Shown here in pieces: positions 30,082 to 40,961 of a DNA stretch of 64,000 bases. A model generated the notes under the pieces. It saw nothing but the letters and a program-made list of their open reading frames with translations. It had not been told where the DNA came from and ran no database searches. Location of the stretch: contig JAABSC010000009.1 in the NCBI GenBank assembly GCA_011390565.1, positions 34,283-98,282 of the forward strand. Direction: 5' to 3'. Within the stretch, counting starts at the first letter, position 1; every line of letters starts with the position of its first letter. The translations under genes were made by a program, and so were the position numbers. The DNA is from Thioalkalivibrio paradoxus (GTDB lineage: Bacteria; Pseudomonadota; Gammaproteobacteria; Ectothiorhodospirales; Ectothiorhodospiraceae).

Positions 30082-31242
30082 TCAATCGTCGTTCCGATAG
30101 GGTGAGTGTTCCATCAGTGCCGCACACTGTGCCTCCATCATGCCCGCTTCGCGACGGCAGAAGTCCTGCACCGAAGTCCGGAAGCCCGGGCTGAGGACTG
30201 CGTGCACCGAGGCTGTCCGCGTCGGCAGAAACCCCCTCGGGATCTTGTGTTCACCCTGCGCACCCGGTTCGAAGCGCGCAAGCCCTTCCTGGATGCAGAA
30301 CTCGATGCCCTGATAGTAGCAGGTCTCGAAATGCAGGTCGGGCAGGTCCTCGACGCAGCCCCAGAATCGACCGTAGAGGGTGTCGTGACCGCGATAGCAG
30401 AGTGCGGCGGCGATGGTGCGGTCCTCGATGCGGGCCTCGAACAACACCACCTGGGGCCCCAGCGCGGCCGCGGTCTCCATGAAGAAGGCCTGCGACAGGG
30501 TCGGCACACCCATGTGTTTTTCGAAGGTGTCTTCGTAGAAGCGATGAAAGCGCGCCCAATCCGCCGGATCGGCCGTCGCACCCGTAAGGGTGCGGAAAAC
30601 CACGCCCTGCTCGGCAACCCGCCGGCGTTCCCGACGGATGTTCTTGCGTTTTTTCGACGTCAGCGCGTCCAGGAAGGCATCGAAATCGGCATACCCCGCA
30701 TTCGTCCAGTGATACTGGCACCCGATACGGCGGGACAGTCCGGTGGCCTCGCCCAGACTCGCTTCCGGTTCCTCGGGGAAAAGAACATGAACGCCCGAGG
30801 CGCCCAGCTGCTCGCCTCGAGCGATCGCGGCGTCAAGCAACTGGCGCTGCAGTCCGGAACGATCCGGTTCGTCGGGGTGTACCAGCAGCCGGGGGCCGGT
30901 CGCGGGCGTGTACGGAACGCTGATCACCAGTTTCGGGTAGTACGGCTGCCCGTGGCGCTCCCAGGCGGATTGCCACGCCCAGTCGAACACGAACTCGCCG
31001 TAGTTGTTGGTTTTCGCATAACAGGGCGCGGCGCCGGCCAAGCGGTCACCACGGAAGGCGAGCACGTGCTGGGGGAACCAGCCATAGCGCCGGCCCAGGC
31101 AGTCGTGACGTTCGAGACCCTCGAGAAACGCATGCCGCAGAAACGGCTCGGTTCCGTCCGTCAATGCGTCCCAGGCCGCGGGGTCGACGTCCGCGAGACT
31201 GTCGCGTATCTCGATGCGCAGGTCCGGTGCCTCAGGGCTCAT
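30082..31242 (-). CDS. GNAT/FemAB-like (DUF482/COG3146) protein
   Basis: [25 protein letters not shown]...[18 protein letters not shown]. Confidence 0.85.
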   Translation of the reverse strand: MSPEAPDLRIEIRDSLADVDPAAWDALTDGTEPFLRHAFLEGLERHDCLGRRYGWFPQHVLAFRGDRLAGAAPCYAKTNNYGEFVFDWAWQSAWERHGQPYYPKLVISVPYTPATGPRLLVHPDEPDRSGLQRQLLDAAIARGEQLGASGVHVLFPEEPEASLGEATGLSRRIGCQYHWTNAGYADFDAFLDALTSKKRKNIRRERRRVAEQGVVFRTLTGATADPADWARFHRFYEDTFEKHMGVPTLSQAFFMETAAALGPQVVLFEARIEDRTIAAALCYRGHDTLYGRFWGCVEDLPDLHFETCYYQGIEFCIQEGLARFEPGAQGEHKIPRGFLPTRTASVHAVLSPGFRTSVQDFCRREAGMMEAQCAALMEHSPYRNDD

Positions 31243-31279
31243 GACGTCCAGTGGGGGCGGACCGCGCCGCGCTGCGGTG

Positions 31280-32293
<1,014 letters not shown>

Positions 32294-32584
32294 TCACCCA
32301 TGGGCGCGACCGGGCTCGATTTTGGCTGCCGATTATTGGGGAAGCCCGCGGCACTGTCCAACGGCCACAACGGACAGGCGGCGATGCGCCACTTTGCGGC
32401 ATCATTTTAACCACGTAGAATCCGGAGTTCGAACGTTTCCTGAGCCCCAGCGGAGGGTCGAGGGGCACGCGAGGCCGTGGGCTGCGATAGCATCCCGGGA
32501 TGGCCGCTCAACCGCGGCGCGGCGCTTGTCAGCGCTCCAGCCCGGGTCCTCCTCCGGTTCAATTCACCCTCTGCGGATTCATGC

Positions 32585-34882
32585 ATGCCTGCAACCAAGG
32601 TCCAGACCGGTTCCGAGGCCAGCCTTAGCCGGCAATTGCTGCGCGGCCTTCGCGAGGGCGCGCTGCTGGTCTTCGGGATGCTGGCCCTGTACCTGCTGGT
32701 CGCTCTCCTGACCTACGACGCTTCGGACCCTGGTTGGTCGCGGACCGGAGCGGACGCCGCGGTGCAGAATCTGGGCGGGTCGGCGGGGGCCTGGTTTGCC
32801 GATGTGGCACTGCACCTGCTCGGTTATCTTGCCTATCTGATCCCACTGGTTTTCATCGGGATCGGCTGGTGGCTCTTTCGGCACCGTCGCGACGCCACGA
32901 TCGCGAGCCCGCTCGAATTGACCCTGCGCGGCGCGGCGCTGTTCGTCGTCCTGCTGACCGGTGCCGGTCTGGCCGCCCTGCACTGGTTGCCGCGAAACAT
33001 GCCCGTGCATGCGGGCGGCATCCTGGGAGACCTCGTTGCGCGTGCCACGGTGTCGGGACTCGGCCTCGTCGGGGCAACACTGCTTCTGCTGGCGCTCTTT
33101 CTCGCGGCGCTGACACTGTTCACCGGCCTGTCCTGGTTCTCCGTGATGGACGGCCTGGGCAAGGGTGTCTATGACCTGGCCGCCGACCTCAAGGGTCGAC
33201 TGGAAAGCCTGCGCGACCGCCGCATTGGCGCCGAACAGAAGGCTCAGCGCGAGGAGCGCGTGGAACGGGAACGCGCCCGGGTGGCGCACCGCCCGCCGTC
33301 CCGGGTCGAGCCGCGCATCGAGGCGCCGCCGCCCAGCCCGCGGGTCATGAAGGAAAAGCAGGTGCCGCTGTTCACCGGCGACATCACCGACCCGCATCCG
33401 CCGCTGGGGCTGCTCGACGACCCGCCCGAGACGGTCGTGGGGTATTCCGAGGAGGCGCTGCAGGCGATGTCGCGCCTGGTGGAGCTGAAGCTGCGGGACT
33501 TCGGTGTCGATGTGGAAGTCGTGGCGGTCCAGCCGGGCCCGGTGATCACCCGTTTCGAACTGCATCCGGCACCGGGTGTGAAGGTCGTGCGCATTTCCGC
33601 GCTGGCCAAGGATCTCGCACGTTCGCTGTCGGTCATAGCGGTGCGGATCGTCGAGGTCATCCCCGGCAAGTCGACCGTCGGCCTGGAGATTCCCAACGAA
33701 CAGCGGGAACTCGTGACGCTGTCGGAAATCCTGCGCTCGACGTTGTTCGAGTCGGCGAAGTCACCGCTGACGGTGGCGCTGGGCAAGGACATCGGCGGCG
33801 CGCCGGTCATCGCCGACCTCGCGCGGATGCCACACCTGCTCGTGGCCGGCACCACGGGTTCCGGCAAGTCGGTCGGCGTCAACGCGATGCTGATTTCCAT
33901 GCTGTACAAGGCCACCGCCGAAGAGGTGCGCCTGATCCTGATCGACCCGAAGATGCTCGAACTGTCGGTGTACGAGGGTATTCCGCACCTGCTCGCGCCC
34001 GTGGTGACGGACATGAAGGACGCTTCCAATGCCCTGCGCTGGGCTGTCGCGGAGATGGAACGGCGCTACAAGCTGATGTCGCTGCTCGGGGTGCGCAACA
34101 TCACCGGATACAACAAAAAGGTACGCGACGCGGAGGCCGCGGGCGAGCCGTTGGCCGATCCCACGTTCAATCCCGACGATCAGGTGGCCGTGGTGGACCC
34201 GCCGAAGCTGGGACCCATGCCCTTCATCGTGGTGGTTGTCGATGAGTTCGCCGACATGATCATGGTGGTCGGCAAGAAGGTCGAGGAACTGATCGCACGG
34301 CTCGCGCAGAAGGCCCGCGCTGCCGGCATTCACCTGATCCTGGCCACCCAGCGGCCCTCCGTGGATGTGATCACCGGCCTCATCAAGGCCAACATCCCGA
34401 CCCGCATCGCGTTCCAGGTGTCGTCGCGCGTTGACTCCCGCACCATCCTCGACCAGATGGGAGCCGAGCACCTGCTGGGCCACGGGGACATGCTCTACCT
34501 CCCTCCGGGCAAGGCACTGCCGGAGCGTGTGCACGGCGCCTTCGTGGGCGATCACGAGGTGCACAAGGTCGTCGAGTACCTGAAGGCCACCGGCGAGCCT
34601 GACTACGAGCACGCGATTCTGGAGGAACCGGAGGCGGGCGCGGCGGCGATCCCCGGGCTGGAGGCGCATACGCCCGAGGCCGAGGGCGACCCCCTGTACG
34701 ACCAGGCGGTGCAAATCGTGATCGAGTCGCGCAAGGCCTCCATTTCGTACGTGCAGCGGCGCCTGAAGATCGGCTACAACCGCGCCGCGCGGATGATCGA
34801 GGACATGGAGGCGGCGGGTCTCGTCAGCCAGGTGCAGTCGAACGGGAACCGCGAGGTGCTGGTGCCCGGGGGAAGGGAGTGA
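32585..34882 (+). CDS. ftsK: DNA translocase FtsK/SpoIIIE
   Basis: TM N-terminus; [23 protein letters not shown]-terminal gamma winged helix. Confidence 0.96.
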   Translation: MPATKVQTGSEASLSRQLLRGLREGALLVFGMLALYLLVALLTYDASDPGWSRTGADAAVQNLGGSAGAWFADVALHLLGYLAYLIPLVFIGIGWWLFRHRRDATIASPLELTLRGAALFVVLLTGAGLAALHWLPRNMPVHAGGILGDLVARATVSGLGLVGATLLLLALFLAALTLFTGLSWFSVMDGLGKGVYDLAADLKGRLESLRDRRIGAEQKAQREERVERERARVAHRPPSRVEPRIEAPPPSPRVMKEKQVPLFTGDITDPHPPLGLLDDPPETVVGYSEEALQAMSRLVELKLRDFGVDVEVVAVQPGPVITRFELHPAPGVKVVRISALAKDLARSLSVIAVRIVEVIPGKSTVGLEIPNEQRELVTLSEILRSTLFESAKSPLTVALGKDIGGAPVIADLARMPHLLVAGTTGSGKSVGVNAMLISMLYKATAEEVRLILIDPKMLELSVYEGIPHLLAPVVTDMKDASNALRWAVAEMERRYKLMSLLGVRNITGYNKKVRDAEAAGEPLADPTFNPDDQVAVVDPPKLGPMPFIVVVVDEFADMIMVVGKKVEELIARLAQKARAAGIHLILATQRPSVDVITGLIKANIPTRIAFQVSSRVDSRTILDQMGAEHLLGHGDMLYLPPGKALPERVHGAFVGDHEVHKVVEYLKATGEPDYEHAILEEPEAGAAAIPGLEAHTPEAEGDPLYDQAVQIVIESRKASISYVQRRLKIGYNRAARMIEDMEAAGLVSQVQSNGNREVLVPGGRE

Positions 34883-34970
34883 CAGCGACCCGGGTGCGCT
34901 GCGCGGCACCGGTTCAGCATCGATTCAAGCGCACGAGGCATACTGGCTTTCGGTCCACATCGGTATCGAC

Positions 34971-35618
34971 ATGCCCATGAAATCACTTGTTGCGCCCGTG
35001 ATGCGCTCCCTGTTCACGCTACTGCTCCTTCTTGCCCCGCAAATCGGGTTTGCCGGCGCAGCGGACGCCCGGCTGGCCCTGGAGCGGTTCCTCGATGGCC
35101 TCGACACGTTTTCGGCCGAGTTCACCCAGACGCTCACGGACGAGACCGATTTCATTCTGCAGGAAGCGAGCGGGCGGTTCTCGCTGGCGTTACCCGATCG
35201 ACTGCGCTGGGAACTTCACGCGCCTTTCGAGCAGACGATCATCGCGGACGGAAGGGATCTCTGGATGTTCGACCCGGAATTGAGGCAGGCCACGGTGCGG
35301 CCGTTGGCGCAGGCCCTGGGGTCCACGCCGCTGGCCTTGCTGACACAGCCGCATCGGCTCGATGAACGCTTCGAGGTGCTCGACGAGCCCGGACACGAGG
35401 GTCTGGTTCTGGTCCTGGTTCCCCGCTCACGGGACGCCGATTTCACCCGGGTGGAGCTGGAATTCACGCCGGAGGGCGACCTGCGCAGCCTCGCCTTCCT
35501 GGATATTTTCGGGCAGCGCACGGAAATCCGGTTGCAGACCTTCCAGCGCAATCCGGTGCTTCCTGCCGGAGAGTTTCGGCTCGACCTGCCGCCCGGGACC
35601 GACATCTACCGGCCGTGA
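34971..35618 (+). CDS. lolA: Outer-membrane lipoprotein carrier LolA
   Basis: Signal peptide; FSAEFTQTLTDETDFILQEASGRFSLALPDRLRWEL. Confidence 0.93.
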   Translation: MPMKSLVAPVMRSLFTLLLLLAPQIGFAGAADARLALERFLDGLDTFSAEFTQTLTDETDFILQEASGRFSLALPDRLRWELHAPFEQTIIADGRDLWMFDPELRQATVRPLAQALGSTPLALLTQPHRLDERFEVLDEPGHEGLVLVLVPRSRDADFTRVELEFTPEGDLRSLAFLDIFGQRTEIRLQTFQRNPVLPAGEFRLDLPPGTDIYRP

Positions 35619-37018
35619 ACCCGGACGACGACAGCCACGACCTTTTCGGGCCGCGGACCGAGCGAGCTCCGGCCCCCGGAATTCCGGTTCCCGATCGCGG
35701 ACCGGGCGCGGTTCCCGATGATTCGGTTCCGTTGGCCGAGCGCATGCGCCCGCGGATGCTGGACGAGGTCCTGGGCCAGGACCACCTGCTGGGGCCGGAA
35801 GCGCCGCTGCGGATCGCGATCGAGAAAGGGCAGCCACCCTCGATGATCCTTTGGGGTCCGCCGGGATGCGGGAAGACGACACTGGCCCGCTTGGCCGCGG
35901 ACACGGGGGCGCTGGCCTTCGCGACTCTTTCGGCGGTGCTCGCCGGCGTGAAGGAAGTTCGCGCCGTGGTGGAACAGGCGCGGGCCCGCCGGTCGGCACG
36001 GGGGCAGGGCACCCTGCTGTTCGTCGACGAGATTCACCGTTTCAACAAGGCGCAACAGGACGCGCTGCTGCCGCACATCGAGGACGGAACGCTGCGTTTC
36101 ATCGGCGCGACCACCGAGAATCCATCCTTCGCACTGAATAACGCCCTGCTGTCGCGGCTGCGCGTATACCGGCTGCAGGCGGTCGAGCCGGCGGCGATCG
36201 CGGCCCTGCTGCGCGAGGCTCTGAGAGATCGCGAGCGGGGTCTGGGGGCCCGGGATGTGCACCTGGAGGCCGAATGGATCGAGCGCCTGGCGGCGGCCGC
36301 GGACGGCGACGCCCGGCGCGCGTTGAACTGGCTCGAGACAGCGGCGGACCTCGCCGGCCGGGGTGAGATCACACCGGAGACCCTGCGTGCGGTAATGGGC
36401 AGCCAGTCGCTTCACTTCGATCGTCAGGGCGACGCGTTCTACGATCAGATTTCAGCACTGCACAAGTCGGTGCGTGGGTCCGACCCCGACGCCGCGGTGT
36501 ACTGGTTGGTGCGGATGCTCGATGCCGGTTGCGACCCGGAGTACCTGGCCCGGCGCCTCCTGCGCATGGCGTACGAGGACATCGGGCTCGCCGCCGTGGG
36601 TATCGCAGCGCGCGTGATGGCCGCCTGGGAAACGGTGGAGCGGCTGGGGCGGCCCGAGGCGGACCTGGCGCTGGTTCAGGCAGCGATCGAGCTGGCCAGC
36701 GCGCCGAAAAGCAACACGGCTTACCGGGCCCTCGGCGCCGTGCGTTCCAGCATCGCGGAGACGGGCAGTCCGCCGGTGCCCCTTCACCTGCGCAACGCGC
36801 CTACCGCCCTCATGCGGGCGGAGGGATTCGGCGCGGGGTATCGCTACGACCACGACGAGCCGGATGGTTTTGCGCGTGGCCAGACCTACCTCCCGGACAG
36901 GCTGCTGGGCCAGCGGTATTACCATCCGGGACGGGCCGGCACGGAGCGGATTCTTGCCGAGCGCCTGGCGGCCCTGGCGCGGGGTTTGACGAAGGAACCC
37001 GACGGGGATGACCCATGA
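35615..37018 (+). CDS. rarA: Replication-associated recombination protein A
   Basis: PLAERMRPRMLDEVLGQDHLLG; PPSMILWGPPGCGKTTLARL. Confidence 0.96.
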   Translation: MNPDDDSHDLFGPRTERAPAPGIPVPDRGPGAVPDDSVPLAERMRPRMLDEVLGQDHLLGPEAPLRIAIEKGQPPSMILWGPPGCGKTTLARLAADTGALAFATLSAVLAGVKEVRAVVEQARARRSARGQGTLLFVDEIHRFNKAQQDALLPHIEDGTLRFIGATTENPSFALNNALLSRLRVYRLQAVEPAAIAALLREALRDRERGLGARDVHLEAEWIERLAAAADGDARRALNWLETAADLAGRGEITPETLRAVMGSQSLHFDRQGDAFYDQISALHKSVRGSDPDAAVYWLVRMLDAGCDPEYLARRLLRMAYEDIGLAAVGIAARVMAAWETVERLGRPEADLALVQAAIELASAPKSNTAYRALGAVRSSIAETGSPPVPLHLRNAPTALMRAEGFGAGYRYDHDEPDGFARGQTYLPDRLLGQRYYHPGRAGTERILAERLAALARGLTKEPDGDDP

Positions 37019-37677
37019 ATCCCTGGGTCTGGGTGGCTCTGCTGGTGCTGGTGGCCGCCGGGTTGATCCACCTGATCACCCAGATACCGATCGAAGCGAT
37101 CGATTTCAGCGCACTGGAAGAAGGCTTCCGCGGGCTGGGTATCTGGGCCTATGTGGCGTTCGTGCTGGCGTTCGCGCTGTTGGCGCTGGTGCCGATCCCG
37201 TCCACCTTCTGGGTGCTTCTCGGAGGCGGGCTGTTCGGTCCTGCCACAGGCACGGTTCTGAGCGTCATCGGCGCGACGGTTTCGGCAACGCTGGCGTTCC
37301 TGCTGGCCCGCCGTCTGGCGCGGGAGCGGGTGCGCGAACGCGCCGGTCCACTGGCCTGCCGGGTCCTGCGCGGGGTGGAGGCCGAGGGCTGGCGTTTCGT
37401 GGCCATGACCCGGCTGATCCCGGTCTTTCCCTTCGCGCCCACGAACTACGCGTTGGGCGTGACCGAGATCGGACTGCGCAGTTACATGCTCACCACCGCA
37501 ATCGCGTTGATCCCGAATCTCACCGCCTACACCTGGCTCGGGTACGCCGCGAGGCAGGCGATGACGGGCGCGGAAAACCTGATCGAACTGTTTCTGGTCG
37601 GCCTGGCGTTGCTCGCACTGCTCGTGTTCCTGCCCGGTTTCATCCGCCGGCTGCGCCACGCGCGCCCGCGGTGCTGA
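37015..37677 (+). CDS. TVP38/TMEM64 (VTT) family membrane protein
   Basis: STFWVLLGGGLFGPATGTVLSVIGATVSATLAFLLAR; FVAMTRLIPVFPFAPTNYALGVT. Confidence 0.88.
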   Translation: MNPWVWVALLVLVAAGLIHLITQIPIEAIDFSALEEGFRGLGIWAYVAFVLAFALLALVPIPSTFWVLLGGGLFGPATGTVLSVIGATVSATLAFLLARRLARERVRERAGPLACRVLRGVEAEGWRFVAMTRLIPVFPFAPTNYALGVTEIGLRSYMLTTAIALIPNLTAYTWLGYAARQAMTGAENLIELFLVGLALLALLVFLPGFIRRLRHARPRC

Positions 37678-37690
37678 CCGCAGCCGGCAT

Positions 37691-38626
37691 TCAGGGAATG
37701 GCGTTTCCGGTCCCGTTCAGGCTTGCGGCGCGTTCCGCGGTGCGGCTGCGCTCGTAGTTCAGGGCGTCGCGGGCCACCGCGCCACCGTCGCCGGTTTCGA
37801 GCCAACGGCGGATGCGACCGGCGTCGCCCAGCGGGGTGCGGCTCCCGAGGGAATCGAGCAGAACCATGACCAAAGGTTCACCCTCGACCTCGGTCACCAT
37901 GACCAGACAGCGTCCCGCCTCGCTCAGATAGCCGGTCTTGCTGAGGTGCACGTCCCAGCGCGGCGACCGGACCAGGGAATTCGTGTTGCCATAGCTCAGG
38001 CTGTAGCGCGGATTCCGGAAGTGAACGTCGTGCTGTGAGGTGGTGGACATCTCCCGAATCAACGGGTACCGGTGTGCGGCCTGCACCATGCGAACGAGGT
38101 CCGCGGCGGTCGAGTGGTTCTCGGGCCAGAGGCCGGCAGGATCCACGAATCGCGTATGGTGCATTCCGAGATCCCGTGCCTTGGTGTTCATCGCCGCGAC
38201 GAACGCATCCAGGCCGCCCGGAAAATTTCGTGCGAGCACGTAGGCGGCGAGGTTCTCGGAGGACATCAGCGTGATGCGCAGAAGATCCGAGCGTTTCGCG
38301 TCCGATCCGATCCGCATCCGGGAATACGCATTCTTGGGCGGCTTCACCGAGCGTTTGACGACGGTCAGGCGTTCGTCGAGGGACTGTCCCGAATCGAGCA
38401 CCACCATCGCGGTCATCACCTTGGTGATCGACGCGATGGGCACCGGGGTGTCGGCAAATTTCGTGTAGAGCGGTTCCCCGGAGGCCAGGGGCGCCACGGC
38501 GGCGTGTACGGAGGCCAGCTGCAGATTCGCGGCATTGGGCACGGGCGTGCTCGCCAGCACCCCGAGTGGCAACAGGAGCAGGCACTGCAGGGTGGCCAGC
38601 ACGGCGGTCCGGGTTAGTCGTTTCAT
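37691..38626 (-). CDS. pbpG: D-alanyl-D-alanine endopeptidase (PbpG-like, S11)
   Basis: SITKVMTAMVVLD; SSENLAAYVLARN; HLSKTGYLSEAGRCLVM. Confidence 0.9.
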   Translation of the reverse strand: MKRLTRTAVLATLQCLLLLPLGVLASTPVPNAANLQLASVHAAVAPLASGEPLYTKFADTPVPIASITKVMTAMVVLDSGQSLDERLTVVKRSVKPPKNAYSRMRIGSDAKRSDLLRITLMSSENLAAYVLARNFPGGLDAFVAAMNTKARDLGMHHTRFVDPAGLWPENHSTAADLVRMVQAAHRYPLIREMSTTSQHDVHFRNPRYSLSYGNTNSLVRSPRWDVHLSKTGYLSEAGRCLVMVTEVEGEPLVMVLLDSLGSRTPLGDAGRIRRWLETGDGGAVARDALNYERSRTAERAASLNGTGNAIP

Positions 38627-38970
38627 TGGGGGCAGGGATCTCCCGGTCGATGGATTCCAGAGACGGATGCGCCGTACGGCCCAAAAAAGGCCCGGCCCGC
38701 TGATTCGTTGCATGCGGGGGCAGGATACCGAAATCGGAGGAAGGAGACACCCGCGATCGCCGAGCCGGCTGCATCCTCGCAGGCGAGGGCGATGCACGAA
38801 GCCGTCGTGTACGCTGCGTCCATCCTCGCTAGAATGGGGCACCATCCTTTCAGGAACCTGGGCTGCGATGGAACTTCCGGAAGCGCTTTTGCGTTCTCCG
38901 GCCTCACGTACACCGTGACCGTGGCGCAGCCGCAGACTTTCCGATCTCACCGCATGCGCAGGAGGCATCC

Positions 38971-39462
38971 ATGAATCGCAGCGAACCGGTTTCCTGGCGG
39001 GAACTTCGTGGGCTGGTCCAATGGCTGGCATTGGTCCTCGTCGTCGCCATCCTGGGTGGACTGGCGACGCGCAGCTCGGTGATGGATTGGTATCCGCAAC
39101 TGGTGCAGCCCGGGTTCGCACCCCCCAATGCCGTGTTCGGGCCGGTATGGTCGGTTCTCTACGTGCTGATGGCCTACGCCGCCTGGCGGATCTGGCGCGT
39201 CCACGGATTCGCCGGCGCACCCTGGGCCCTCGGTCTGTTTCTGGTCCAGCTCGGCCTGAACCTGCTCTGGTCGATCCTGTTCTTCGGGCTGCAGCAGATC
39301 GGCTTCGCACTCTTCGAAATCGTGATCCTGTGGTTCGCGATTCTTGCAACGCTGTTGCTGTTCTGGCGCCGCGACTGGATCGCAGGGGCGCTGTTGGTGC
39401 CCTACCTGGCTTGGGTCGGCTTCGCGGGGTTCCTGAATCACGCTTTCTGGGTGTTGAACTGA
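38971..39462 (+). CDS. tspO: TspO/MBR family protein
   Basis: WYPQLVQPGFAPPNAVFGPVWSVLYVLMAYAAWRIW. Confidence 0.93.
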   Translation: MNRSEPVSWRELRGLVQWLALVLVVAILGGLATRSSVMDWYPQLVQPGFAPPNAVFGPVWSVLYVLMAYAAWRIWRVHGFAGAPWALGLFLVQLGLNLLWSILFFGLQQIGFALFEIVILWFAILATLLLFWRRDWIAGALLVPYLAWVGFAGFLNHAFWVLN

Positions 39463-39486
39463 TGCGCGCGACCCCCCTTCGATCGA

Positions 39487-39596
39487 GCGCCGTAGCGGGT
39501 GGGCGGGGTCCGGGCCGTCGGCGGCCAGGGATGGCCGCCGTCGAGCGCCCACGGATGGCTTGAGCGTGTCCGGACTCCGCCCACCCGGTACGGCGC
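39487..39596 (+). repeat. Double-hairpin repeat, divergent copy 3
   Basis: Outer arms GCGCCGTAGCGGGTGGGCGGGGTCCGG/CCGGACTCCGCCCACCCGGTACGGCGC (25/27 complementary); inner GGCGGCC-AGGGAT-GGCCGCC and a CACGGATG loop. Confidence 0.75.
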
Positions 39597-39621
39597 CGCC
39601 CACGACGCAAGAGAATCAGGG

Positions 39622-40836
39622 ATGAACGCCTCGACGCTCGGTCTCGCCGCGTACGCGCGGATCACCGCGAATTACTGGGCATTCACGATCACGGACGGCG
39701 CGATCCGGATGCTGGTGGTGCTGTATTTCCACCAGTTGGGGTACAGCGCGCTGGAGATCGCGCTGCTGTTCCTGTTCTATGAGTTCTTCGGCATCGTCAC
39801 CAACCTGACGGGCGGCTGGCTGGCGGCACGGCTGGGGCTGAATACGACCCTGATCTCCGGGACGCTGCTCCAGATTGCCGCGCTGCTGATGCTGACCGTA
39901 CCCGAGGCCTGGCTCACGGTGGCGTACGTGATGTTCGCGCAGGCGCTTTCGGGAATCGCCAAGGACCTGAACAAGATGAGCGCGAAATCCGGGGTCAAGC
40001 TGGTCGCGGGAGACGTTCAGGGCCGGCTGTTCCGTTGGGTCGCCTGGCTGACCGGTTCCAAGAATGCGCTCAAGGGACTGGGTTTCTTCGTCGGCGCGGC
40101 GCTCCTGTACACCGTGGGTTTCCGCGGCGCCCTGGTCGCACTGGCGGCGCTGCTGGTACTCAGCCTGAGTGCGGCCATACCGGGCCTGCCGCGTGGCCTC
40201 GGGCGGGTCGCGGGCAAGCCGAAGTTCACGCAGATGTTCGCGAACAGTCCGGCGATCAACATTCTCTCCGCGGCCCGTTTCTTTCTGTTCGGCGCCCGGG
40301 ATGTCTGGTTCGTGGTCGCGCTGCCCGTCTTTCTGGCGGCCACCCTGGGTTGGAACCACCTGCAGGTGGGTGGGTTCCTGGCCCTGTGGATCATCGGGTA
40401 CGGGATCGTGCAGGCCGCCGTGCCGACGCTGATCGCGCGGCGCGGCCTGGACCCGACCGGACTGACCGCTCGTTTCTGGGCATTGGTGCTGATGCTGATC
40501 CCGGTGGGCATCGTGATCGGACTGGAGACGGAACTGGATCCCGGCATCGTGCTGGTCACGGGACTCGGGCTGTTCGGCGTGGTCTTCGCGGTGAACTCGG
40601 CGGTCCACTCCTTTCTGATTCTTGATTACGCGGAATCCGACAAGGTGGCGATGAAGGTCGGCTTCTACTACATGGCCAATGCCGGGGGGCGCCTGGTCGG
40701 CACCGTGCTGTCCGGCTGGATCTTCATGACCCAGGGACTGGTGGGTTGCCTGATCGTCTCCACGCTGTTCGTGTTCGCGGCGTGGATGCTCTCTTCGCTG
40801 CTGCCGCGCGGGCCCGCAGCGGCGCAGCGGTGCTGA
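39622..40836 (+). CDS. MFS transporter, ArsJ-like
   Basis: ANYWAFTITDGAIRMLVVLYFHQLGYSALEIALLFLFYEFFGIVTNLTGGWLAARLG; QALSGIAKDLNKMSAKSGVKLV; WLTGSKNALKGLGFFVG. Confidence 0.75.
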   Translation: MNASTLGLAAYARITANYWAFTITDGAIRMLVVLYFHQLGYSALEIALLFLFYEFFGIVTNLTGGWLAARLGLNTTLISGTLLQIAALLMLTVPEAWLTVAYVMFAQALSGIAKDLNKMSAKSGVKLVAGDVQGRLFRWVAWLTGSKNALKGLGFFVGAALLYTVGFRGALVALAALLVLSLSAAIPGLPRGLGRVAGKPKFTQMFANSPAINILSAARFFLFGARDVWFVVALPVFLAATLGWNHLQVGGFLALWIIGYGIVQAAVPTLIARRGLDPTGLTARFWALVLMLIPVGIVIGLETELDPGIVLVTGLGLFGVVFAVNSAVHSFLILDYAESDKVAMKVGFYYMANAGGRLVGTVLSGWIFMTQGLVGCLIVSTLFVFAAWMLSSLLPRGPAAAQRC

Positions 40837-40899
40837 GGCCGCATGCGTATGGAGCACCAACTGTCATGGAGCTCCGCCACCCCTGCCGATGAAAAGGCG

Positions 40900-40950
40900 A
40901 GCCACGGAATTCAGAGTTTTTTCCGTGTATTTCCGTGTTCGTCCGTGGCT
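40900..40950. repeat. CACGGA-type inverted repeat (copy B, shorter left arm) between convergent genes
   Basis: AGCCACGGA...TCCGTGGCT, right arm TTCCGTGTATTTCCGTGTTCGTCCGTGGCT. Confidence 0.8.
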
Positions 40951-40961
40951 GGTTTTCCGCG

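Noticed and set aside
37691-39610. 639-aa extended frame upstream of the pbpG-like gene
   Set aside because: The signal peptide at 38626 marks the start; the upstream extension crosses the tspO gene on the other strand and has antisense-like composition.
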